A stretch of 11,865 bases of DNA, from contig JBELME010000118.1 of the NCBI GenBank assembly GCA_042096095.1, positions 1-11,865 of the forward strand, given 5' to 3'. Below, piece after piece: positions 1 through 6,244 of the stretch. The DNA is from Enterovibrio sp042096095 (lineage in GTDB: Bacteria; Pseudomonadota; Gammaproteobacteria; Enterobacterales; Vibrionaceae). Position numbers and translations under genes: made by a program. The notes beneath the pieces are model-generated. The model did no database searches, had not been told where the DNA came from, and saw only the letters and a list, made by a program, of their open reading frames with translations. Positions within the stretch are counted from its first letter, which is position 1; each line of letters begins with the position of its first letter.

Positions 1-53
1 TACTAACCAGTTGATTACAGATAACTTAGGCAAACACACAAGGGTAGTATGAA

Positions 54-1361
54 GTGAGAGAGAGTTTAAAGGTTAGTGACATACTCGCGCTAGGGTTTAT
101 GACCTTCGCGTTTTTCCTCGGTGCAGGCAACATCATCTTTCCACCGCAAGCAGGTTTTCTTGCTGGTGAGCACACATTTTCTGCCATGCTCGGTTTTCTT
201 ATCACCGCGGTAGGCCTTCCGTTGATTGGTATCATTGCTGTTGCCGTTGCGGGTGGTGGCTGGAAAGGGCTAACGCGTGATTTGCCAACGTCTGTGGCAA
301 CGCTGATGGCGGTTCTGATTTTCATCATTATCGGCCCTGCGTTTGCGGCACCACGTGCAGGCCTTGTGGCTTACGAAATGGGCTTTAAGCCATTTTTGAC
401 CGACGCTGGACAACTTGAGCTTTCTTTGTTCTCCGTGGTGTTCTTTGCTATCGCAATGTTCTTCTCGCTATCACAAGGTAAGCTTATTGACACCATTGGT
501 AAGCTACTGACGCCTGCGCTTTTTGCGGCACTGGCTGTGCTTGCTATCGCGGTAGTGGTTAACCCGCAAAGTGATATCGTTGCGGCGCAAGGTGCGTACG
601 TTGACCAAGCGTTCACAACGGGCTTCCTTGAAGGTTACAACACCATGGATACCTTTGCGGCGCTGATGTTCGGTATGCTGATCGTCGATGTTATCCGCAA
701 AAAAGGCATTACTTCTGAATCGCAAACCTGCAAATACTTGATTTACGCAGGCATCATTGCGGCTGGCGGCTTGGCGTTTGTTTACGTTTCTCTGTTCTAC
801 TTGGGTGCAACCGCATCGTCTGTGGCGGGTGGCGCAAGCAACGGTGGTGAAATCCTCGCGGCTTATGTTCTGGCGTTGTTTGGCCCTGCCGGCCAAATCA
901 TCTTGTCGACCATCATTATTCTTGCCTGTTTGACCACGGTAATTGGTCTGGTGTCAGCATGTTCTGATTACTTCAGCACGTTGACGGACAAACTGAGCTA
1001 CCGCCAGTGGGTTGTTGTGCTGTCGATTGTCTGTGCTGTTGTGGCAAACGTTGGTCTGACGCAGTTGATTGCGATTTCTGTGCCTGTTCTGTTCGCACTT
1101 TACCCTGTAGCGATTGCACTGATTGCCCTCACGTTTGTTCGCCGTTTCATGCCTAACCCTGCAATGGCATACCGTGTTGTGCTGAGCGTGTCGCTGATTT
1201 TTGCCCTGATTGATGCTGCGAAAATTCTCGGTATTGATGTGTCATTGTTTAATGTTCTGCCATTGTTCACCTATGGCATGGCGTGGCTAATGCCAACTGT
1301 GATCGCGCTGGTTGCAATGCGCTTTGTTGGCGCAGCAAAAAGCGAATCTTCACACGCGTAA
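54..1361 (+). CDS. brnQ: Branched-chain amino acid carrier BrnQ (LIVCS family)
   Basis: Inner-membrane, cation-coupled symporter for leucine, isoleucine and valine. The 435-residue product is close to the roughly 439 residues of E. coli BrnQ. It opens with the family signature LGFMTFAFFLGAGNIIFPP (residues 13-31) and is almost entirely hydrophobic, with about twelve membrane segments separated by short polar loops, including GKLIDTIGKLLTPA and ANVGLTQLIAISVPVL, which also match the family. It ends in a short polar tail (AAKSESSHA). The start is a GTG at 54, chosen because AGGG at 41-44 lies 9 nt upstream and no longer in-frame start is present. An ATG at 49 is in another frame and stops after two codons. 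The gene is monocistronic as far as can be seen and ends at a terminator shared with fldB. Whether sodium or protons drive transport is not visible. Confidence 0.95.
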   Translation: MRESLKVSDILALGFMTFAFFLGAGNIIFPPQAGFLAGEHTFSAMLGFLITAVGLPLIGIIAVAVAGGGWKGLTRDLPTSVATLMAVLIFIIIGPAFAAPRAGLVAYEMGFKPFLTDAGQLELSLFSVVFFAIAMFFSLSQGKLIDTIGKLLTPALFAALAVLAIAVVVNPQSDIVAAQGAYVDQAFTTGFLEGYNTMDTFAALMFGMLIVDVIRKKGITSESQTCKYLIYAGIIAAGGLAFVYVSLFYLGATASSVAGGASNGGEILAAYVLALFGPAGQIILSTIIILACLTTVIGLVSACSDYFSTLTDKLSYRQWVVVLSIVCAVVANVGLTQLIAISVPVLFALYPVAIALIALTFVRRFMPNPAMAYRVVLSVSLIFALIDAAKILGIDVSLFNVLPLFTYGMAWLMPTVIALVAMRFVGAAKSESSHA

Positions 1362-1459
1362 CAGATGACGATACCCGTGATTTAAGTGCTTTCGTGTTCA
1401 GGTGTTCTCGGTGAAGTTGGCGTAGGAACTGGCATTGCTGAAACGTGAAAATGAGAGAC

Positions 1460-1489
1460 AAAAAAACCACCGCATGCGGTGGTTTTTTT
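1460..1489. terminator. Perfectly palindromic bidirectional terminator between brnQ and fldB
   Basis: CCACCGCATGCGGTGG at 1467-1482 is its own reverse complement. It is flanked by seven A (1460-1466) and seven T (1483-1489), so the whole 30 bp is symmetric. Each strand therefore reads a GC stem followed by a U tract. It lies between convergent brnQ (+) and fldB (-), 12 bp beyond the fldB stop codon, and can end both transcripts. Confidence 0.93.
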
Positions 1490-1501
1490 ATGGCGATGCA
1501 T

Positions 1502-2020
1502 TTACAGCGTGGCAGCATATTCGGTCAGCACCTGTTCACACCAGGTCGCAATGCGCTCATCGCTTAAATCGTATTGGCTGTCTTCATCTAATGCGAGGCC
1601 GACAAATTGGGTTTTGTCTTCTGTGAGTGCTTTTGAGGCTTCGAAGGTATAACCATCGGCAGGCCAGTAACCAATAAAACGTAATCCAGTTGGAAGCAGT
1701 TGAACGTGAAGCATGCCCATGGCATCCAAGTACCATTCGGCATAGCCTTCTTGATCACCTAGCCCAAACAGGGCAGCGACTTTCCCATTGAGGTTCAAGC
1801 CGTCAAGCTGCGTCCACACCGCTTCCCAATCTTCCTGCAATTCACCGAAATCCCACGTAGAGATCCCCAGTAACAAAAGATCGTATTGATTCATCTCGCT
1901 GACAGGCACGTCTTTGATGTTATGAATATCGACCAGTTCATCACCTAAAATGTCGCGGATTTTTTCCGCTGCCATTTCTGTGTAGCAGGTGGTTGAACCG
2001 TAAAACAAACCTATCTTCAT
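1502..2020 (-). CDS. fldB: Flavodoxin 2 (long-chain flavodoxin)
   Basis: Small cytosolic FMN protein that carries single electrons, of the type that feeds reductive enzymes and oxidative-stress metabolism. The 172-residue length matches E. coli FldB (173). Visible FMN-binding elements are the phosphate loop GSTTCYTE (residues 8-15), the first isoalloxazine loop STWDFGE (54-60), and the second loop GLGDQEGYAEWY (86-97). The C-terminal region YDLSDERIATWCEQ is characteristic of the family, and the extra inserted strand makes it a long-chain flavodoxin. I prefer FldB to FldA because of the close match to FldB throughout and its position divergent from xerD, as in other Vibrionaceae. The ATG at 2020 is preceded on the minus strand by a good purine-rich ribosome site (AGGAAGA). 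Confidence 0.95.
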   Translation of the reverse strand: MKIGLFYGSTTCYTEMAAEKIRDILGDELVDIHNIKDVPVSEMNQYDLLLLGISTWDFGELQEDWEAVWTQLDGLNLNGKVAALFGLGDQEGYAEWYLDAMGMLHVQLLPTGLRFIGYWPADGYTFEASKALTEDKTQFVGLALDEDSQYDLSDERIATWCEQVLTEYAATL

Positions 2021-2140
2021 TCTGTCTTCCTACTTTTGCGCGTGGCGAGATTTTACCTGCCTCGTCGTGGCTTCTCTACCCTTGTTTCAGTCTGATTTAA
2101 TGAGACATCGTGACATGAAAGAAAGCTGAAGCACGCGGAA

Positions 2141-2179
2141 ACATTGCAATATTACCAATGTGAGGTAACGTGATACTTA
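2141..2179 (+). promoter_or_regulatory. Possible xerD promoter/operator region with inverted repeats
   Basis: The fldB-xerD divergent gap contains ACATTG (2141-2146) mirrored by CAATGT (2156-2161), and overlapping it TTACC (2152-2156) mirrored by GGTAA (2164-2168). Immediately downstream, TG at 2171-2172 precedes TACTTA (2174-2179), which resembles an extended -10. No good -35 is seen. The symmetry is visible; the promoter role is inference. Confidence 0.3.
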
Positions 2180-2207
2180 GCGAGATGTATTGTTAAGTGA
2201 GTGAATA

Positions 2208-3104
2208 GTGGAACAAAACGCCAGTTTGGTCGAACAGTTTTTAGACGCGATGTGGATGGAGCGAGGGTTATCTGAAAATACCTTGGCCTCTTACCGCAAC
2301 GATCTGTTGAAGCTTTGCCATTGGTTGGAAGAGAAAGGGGTATTGTTAACCCAAGTACAAACCTCCACCCTTCAGGACTATCAGCATTGGTTGTTTGACC
2401 AAGACTATAAACAAACCAGCCGCGCTCGTATGCTGTCTGCGATGCGTCGATTGTTCCAGTATTTGTACCGAGAAAAGCAGCGCGAAGACGACCCAAGTGC
2501 GACGCTAATGAGCCCTAAGTTACCAAAGCGATTGCCGAAAGATCTCAGCGAAGAACAAATCGAGGCCTTGTTGGATGCGCCTGATGTGGAAGACATGTTG
2601 GAGCTGCGCGACAAAGCCATGATGGAACTGCTCTACGCGACGGGGCTGCGTGTTACTGAGCTGATTAGCCTGACGACGGAAAACGTTAGCCTCCGTCAAG
2701 GCGTGGTGCGCGTGATCGGTAAAGGGGGTAAAGAGCGCTTGGTACCGATGGGGGAAACGGCCATTGATTGGCTTGAGCAATTCATGACCTACAGCCGACC
2801 ACAGTTGCTGGGGGAGAAGTCATCAGATGTGTTTTTCCCGAGCCGACGCGCGCGGCAAATGACGCGACAAACGTTTTGGCATCGTATTAAGTTCTACGCG
2901 GCGCTGGCGAATATCGACAGTGAGCTGTTATCGCCACACGTATTGCGTCATGCATTTGCCACCCACCTGCTGAATCACGGTGCGGATTTACGCGTCGTAC
3001 AAATGCTATTGGGACACAGCGACCTGTCGACCACACAAATTTATACCCATGTCGCAACAGAGCGCTTAAAACAACTACACCAAGAACACCATCCTCGGGC
3101 ATAA
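2208..3104 (+). CDS. xerD: Tyrosine recombinase XerD
   Basis: With XerC, XerD resolves chromosome dimers at dif near the terminus, in a reaction switched on by FtsK at the septum. In vibrios it is also exploited by integrating phages such as CTX. The product is 298 residues, identical in length to E. coli XerD, and aligns without gaps to it from memory. The catalytic set is complete: R148 (GLRVTEL), K172 (GKGGKERL), H244 and R247 (SPHVLRHAF), H270 (LLGHSDL) and the nucleophile Y279 (TTQIYTH). The N-terminal SAM-like DNA-binding domain occupies about residues 1-105. The GTG start at 2208 is the only one possible upstream in frame, since a TGA sits at 2202-2204. dsbC follows after a weak terminator. 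Confidence 0.97.
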   Translation: MEQNASLVEQFLDAMWMERGLSENTLASYRNDLLKLCHWLEEKGVLLTQVQTSTLQDYQHWLFDQDYKQTSRARMLSAMRRLFQYLYREKQREDDPSATLMSPKLPKRLPKDLSEEQIEALLDAPDVEDMLELRDKAMMELLYATGLRVTELISLTTENVSLRQGVVRVIGKGGKERLVPMGETAIDWLEQFMTYSRPQLLGEKSSDVFFPSRRARQMTRQTFWHRIKFYAALANIDSELLSPHVLRHAFATHLLNHGADLRVVQMLLGHSDLSTTQIYTHVATERLKQLHQEHHPRA

Positions 3105-3106
3105 TA

Positions 3107-3130
3107 TCGCGTAATTTCGCGACTTTTTTT
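3107..3130 (+). terminator. Short intrinsic terminator after xerD
   Basis: TCGCG (3107-3111) and CGCGA (3118-3122) form a 5-bp GC-rich stem with a 6-nt loop, followed after one base by seven T (3124-3130). It begins two bases after the xerD stop. The short stem suggests incomplete termination and some read-through into dsbC. Confidence 0.6.
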
Positions 3131-3226
3131 ATGTCGAGCCGAGACTTTTTCCCCTTTCTCCGGTCTGAAAAAGTGTTAGTTGGTCTGCAAGAGGCAGGCT
3201 ATTTGCAACAGTTAGGATAAAACACT

Positions 3227-3970
3227 ATGAAATTCAAACGACTGCTAGCTGGCGTTATGTTTACTTCAGCACTGTTGTCTATGGGTGCGCAAGCTGCAGA
3301 AGGGGCAAACCAAGAGGCAATTAACGGTGTGATGGCGAAGTATCGCCTTAACGTTGAAAGCATTGAAGCATCACCGGTTGATGGCATTTATGAAGTGGTA
3401 ACAAGCGGTGGTATCTTTTACGCGAACAAAGATGCGTCTTACTTTTTCTATGGCCAGTTGTTCCACAACACGGAAAACGAATCGATTAATCTGACCGATA
3501 TCACCACCGCGAAACGCAACAAAGCAGTGTTTGACGCGGCAAAGGTTGAGAAAGAGCTGATTGTTTACCCGGCGAAAGACGAAAAGTATGTGGTTAACGT
3601 GTTCACCGACACGACGTGCGGCTATTGCATGAAGCTTCACAGCGAAATGAAGCAATACAACGATGCCGGTATCACCGTGCGCTACTTGGCATTCCCACGC
3701 TCTGGTGAACGCTCGCCAAACATCCCTCAAATGAGTGCGATTTGGTGTGCGGATGACAAAGTGAAAGCGATGGATTTGGCGAAAGCGCGCAATTTTGATG
3801 AAGAATCAAATCAGTGCACTGACGTGATCCGCAGCCACATGGCGCTCGGTAGTACAGTGGGTGTAACGGGTACGCCAGCGATTTTGCTTCAAGATGGTTC
3901 ACTACTATCAGGTTACCTTCCTGCGCCACAACTGCTGCAAGTGCTTGAGCAAAAAGCCAAGCAATCTTAA
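3227..3970 (+). CDS. dsbC: Periplasmic thiol:disulfide interchange protein DsbC
   Basis: Homodimeric disulfide isomerase that reshuffles wrong disulfides in the periplasm and is kept reduced by DsbD. A Sec signal peptide is clear: basic MKFKR, a hydrophobic core, and a cleavage site after AQA (residues 21-23). The dimerisation domain follows (about 24-85), then a linker and a thioredoxin-fold domain with active site C131-G-Y-C134. A second cysteine pair, C174 and C197, corresponds to the structural disulfide of E. coli DsbC. The cis-proline loop is GVTGTPA, with P217. At 247 residues it is slightly longer than E. coli DsbC (236). The ATG at 3227 has AGGA nine bases upstream. It is flanked by xerD and recJ, the usual gammaproteobacterial neighbours. 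Confidence 0.96.
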   Translation: MKFKRLLAGVMFTSALLSMGAQAAEGANQEAINGVMAKYRLNVESIEASPVDGIYEVVTSGGIFYANKDASYFFYGQLFHNTENESINLTDITTAKRNKAVFDAAKVEKELIVYPAKDEKYVVNVFTDTTCGYCMKLHSEMKQYNDAGITVRYLAFPRSGERSPNIPQMSAIWCADDKVKAMDLAKARNFDEESNQCTDVIRSHMALGSTVGVTGTPAILLQDGSLLSGYLPAPQLLQVLEQKAKQS

Positions 3971-4020
3971 TCCAAACAAGGTGCACGCTTAGGTGTGTGT
4001 TTGGTGACGAAATACAAATG

Positions 4021-4049
4021 AAAACGCAGGTATTCGCCTGCGTTTTTTT
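4021..4049 (+). terminator. Strong intrinsic terminator after dsbC
   Basis: AAAACGCAGG (4021-4030) pairs with CCTGCGTTTT (4037-4046) around a 6-nt loop, followed by a T tract to 4049 and further T-rich sequence. It separates dsbC from recJ, so recJ needs its own promoter in the following 156 bp. Confidence 0.9.
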
Positions 4050-4052
4050 ATT

Positions 4053-4068
4053 TTTAGGCATACCTAAA
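4053..4068. repeat. Inverted repeat TTTAGG-CATA-CCTAAA upstream of recJ
   Basis: A 6-bp perfect inverted repeat with a 4-bp centre lies just past the dsbC terminator. It could be an operator half-site pair (the form resembles sites of metal-responsive repressors) or simply a second weak hairpin in the dsbC 3' end. It lies about 140 bp from the recJ start. No regulator can be assigned. Confidence 0.4.
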
Positions 4069-4205
4069 CGCCCGACTGCCCGCCGTTTCCACCTTCAATT
4101 CCTTGATAGGGGTTTCGCTTTGCTTCTCGAGCGGTAGAATGGCAAAGAGTTTTGCTAGCGCATGCCTTTGCCCGCGCTCTTGCCGTCTGATAAAGGTTCT
4201 GTTCA

Positions 4206-5933
4206 ATGATTGAAATTAAACGTCGTCATGCGGCGGCTGATGCCGTATTCCCCGCGTCTATTCCGCCTCTTCTCCAGCGTATTTATGCTAACCGTGGTGT
4301 CACCAGCGAAGGCGAACTGGAACGCAGCGCCAAAGGCCTTCATGGTTTTAATGAATTCCATGGTATGGACAAGGCAGTGGCGATCTTGGCTGCGGCCATT
4401 GCTGACGGTAAGCGAATCATCATCGTGGGCGATTTCGATGCGGACGGAGCAACCAGTTCGGCATTGTCTGTGACGGCGCTGCGTATGCTGGGGTGCTTCA
4501 ACGTGGATTACTTGGTGCCAAACCGTTTTGAAGACGGATATGGCCTAAGCCCTGATGTGGTTGAACAAGCCGCGGCGAAAGGCGCCGAACTGATCATGAC
4601 GGTCGATAACGGTGTGTCATCGATTGAAGGTGTCGCAACGGCAAAAGCCAAAGGCATTCAAGTGGTGGTGACAGATCACCACTTACCTGGCGATGTGCTT
4701 CCTGATGCGGATGCCATGGTTAACCCGAACTTAAACGAATGCGGTTTTCCATCAAAGTCTCTGGCGGGTGTCGGTGTGGCATTTTATTTGATGCTTGCGC
4801 TGCGCGCCCATCTGCGTGACATAGGCTGGTTTACGCAAAAGAACATCCCAGAACCTAACTTGGCCGAAGTGCTGGATTTGGTGGCGTTAGGCACCGTGGC
4901 AGACGTGGTAGCGCTCGATACCAATAACCGTATTTTGGTACACCAAGGCTTGATGCGTATTCGAGCAGGAAAATGCCGCCCTGGTATTCAAGCGCTGATC
5001 GAAGTGGCGAACCGCAATATGACCACCTTGGTGGCGAGCGACTTTGGTTTTGCTCTTGGCCCTCGCATCAATGCGGCAGGGCGCTTGGATGACATGTCAT
5101 TTGGTGTTGAATTGCTGCTGAGTGAAAGCTTGCCAGCCGCCCGCCAAATGGCGAGTGAACTGGATGCATTGAACCAAACGCGCAAAGACATCGAACAAGG
5201 CATGAAAGAAGAAGCCATGGCGATTTGTGAGCGCTTGCAGTTTGGTGAGCAAACCAAGCTGCCGTGCGGATTGGCCTTGTTTCAACGCGAATGGCACCAA
5301 GGTGTCATCGGCATTGTAGCTTCGCGTATTAAAGACAAATTCCATCGCCCTGTTATTGCTTTTGCGGATGGTGGGGAAGGCACAATCAAAGGTTCGGCGC
5401 GCTCCATCGTGGGCCTTCACATGCGCGATACGTTAGATTTAATCGATACGCAAAACCCCGGTTTGATTAAGAAGTTTGGTGGTCACGCCATGGCGGCGGG
5501 GTTAACCATCGCCGAAGCGGATTTTGAACGCTTTTCGCGCTTATTCGATGAGGCCGTTAAATCCGTGATCAGCGAAGAAGAGCTGAAAGGCGTGCTGATG
5601 TCTGACGGTGAATTGCTACCAACAGAAATCTCGCTGGATGTGGCAGAAGTGCTTCGCAGCGGCGGCCCGTGGGGACAAGGCTTCCCGGAGCCACTTTTCG
5701 ATGGCAAGTTCAAAATTCTTCACCAGAAGCTGGTGGGCGGAAAGCATCTTAAAATGATGCTAGAGCCTGTGATGGGTGGGCAAATGGTCGATGGTATTGC
5801 CTTCAATATTGATGTGCGCCGTTGGCCTGACCCGTCGGTTCAGCTTGTCGATTTAGCGTATCGTCTTGATGTGAATGAGTTTCGCGGAAACCGCACGGTG
5901 CAATTGATGATTGAGCATATGGCGGCGGTGTAA
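4206..5933 (+). CDS. recJ: Single-stranded-DNA-specific 5'-3' exonuclease RecJ
   Basis: Degrades ssDNA 5' to 3' in RecF-pathway recombination, mismatch repair and processing of stalled forks. The 575 residues match E. coli RecJ (577). DHH phosphoesterase motifs are complete: GDFDADG (75-81, D76, D78 and D80), TVDNG (132-136), the DHH triad TDHH (156-159) and the later metal-ligand motif TVADVVALD (230-238). The DHHA1 domain carries GGHAMAAG (425-432), preceded by EWHQGVIGIVASRI (362-375), and a C-terminal OB-like region follows (about 465-575). The ATG at 4206 has AAAGG about 10 nt upstream. No terminator follows directly, and the next 311 bp hold a tandem repeat before prfB. Confidence 0.97.
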   Translation: MIEIKRRHAAADAVFPASIPPLLQRIYANRGVTSEGELERSAKGLHGFNEFHGMDKAVAILAAAIADGKRIIIVGDFDADGATSSALSVTALRMLGCFNVDYLVPNRFEDGYGLSPDVVEQAAAKGAELIMTVDNGVSSIEGVATAKAKGIQVVVTDHHLPGDVLPDADAMVNPNLNECGFPSKSLAGVGVAFYLMLALRAHLRDIGWFTQKNIPEPNLAEVLDLVALGTVADVVALDTNNRILVHQGLMRIRAGKCRPGIQALIEVANRNMTTLVASDFGFALGPRINAAGRLDDMSFGVELLLSESLPAARQMASELDALNQTRKDIEQGMKEEAMAICERLQFGEQTKLPCGLALFQREWHQGVIGIVASRIKDKFHRPVIAFADGGEGTIKGSARSIVGLHMRDTLDLIDTQNPGLIKKFGGHAMAAGLTIAEADFERFSRLFDEAVKSVISEEELKGVLMSDGELLPTEISLDVAEVLRSGGPWGQGFPEPLFDGKFKILHQKLVGGKHLKMMLEPVMGGQMVDGIAFNIDVRRWPDPSVQLVDLAYRLDVNEFRGNRTVQLMIEHMAAV

Positions 5934-6064
5934 ACGGAAAGAGCCGATAAAGCAGAGTTGAGATTGCGAGTCGCGAGAAAAGAGCAGACAAAAGCCAACG
6001 CATAAAGAGAGAGCAAGTGCTTGTCGTTATCGGCTTGACAGGATTCCCTAGTCAAACATACTGA

Positions 6065-6122
6065 CTCGCACTCTCGCACTCTCGCACTCTCGCACTCTCG
6101 CACTCTCGCACTCTCGCACTCT
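6065..6122. repeat. Octanucleotide tandem array, (TCGCACTC)x7
   Basis: Seven exact copies of TCGCACTC occupy 6066-6121, with one extra matching base at each end (6065 and 6122). There are no mismatches within the copies. The unit strand is strongly pyrimidine-biased. The array is 123 bp upstream of the prfB start. Perfect identity of copies indicates recent expansion or slippage, so copy number may vary between strains. Confidence 0.97.
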
Positions 6123-6159
6123 TTACCCCTTTTCTGTCTTTTTCTCCGAAAATTTCATG

Positions 6160-6175
6160 TTTGATCCCCATCACA
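6160..6175. promoter_or_regulatory. Possible CRP-binding site upstream of prfB
   Basis: TTTGA-TCCCCA-TCACA matches the CRP core TGTGA-N6-TCACA at nine of ten positions. It lies about 80 bp before the prfB ATG. A -10-like TAGAAT is at 6202-6207, which would put the site centre about 46 bp upstream of transcription start, not the ideal 41.5. A second reading, TTGATC (6161-6166) with TATTCT (6183-6188), makes the same bases a -35 element. Motif visible, function inferred. Confidence 0.35.
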
Positions 6176-6244
6176 CTCTGTTTATTCTGCCCGCAATTCG
6201 ATAGAATTCTGCGGTTAAAACTCATTCTGAATTTAGAAGTGACC

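Larger units (their letters stand above)
5934..6244. other. recJ-prfB intergenic region (311 bp), repeat-rich and without a gene
   Basis: No credible coding sequence is present; a minus-strand frame through the octamer array yields only low-complexity ARVRECES repeats. The first half is purine-rich and the second half pyrimidine-rich. Inverted pairs are AGCCGATAA (5942-5950) with TTATCGGCT (6027-6035), TGCGAGTC (5965-5972) with GACTCGCA (6063-6070), and an imperfect 17-mer (6004-6020, 13 of 17 matching) against the 3' edge of the array (6108-6124). The region then holds the octamer array, a possible CRP site, and AT-rich sequence up to the prfB start. There is no classical U-tract terminator for recJ. 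Confidence 0.8.

Noticed and set aside
4210..4473. Plus-strand 87-residue ORF inside the start of recJ, and the other opposite-strand or shifted ORFs inside brnQ, xerD, dsbC, recJ, prfB, lysS, the amidohydrolase gene and vpsR
   Set aside because: All lie within strongly recognised genes and show no domain or composition of their own; they are shadow frames.
5934..6064. Insertion sequence or MITE remnant
   Set aside because: The 9-bp inverted repeat pair lacks evident target-site duplication and transposase similarity; kept only as a structural observation.
6065..6122. CRISPR-like array
   Set aside because: The unit is 8 bp, directly tandem, with no spacers and no cas genes nearby. It is a simple tandem repeat.
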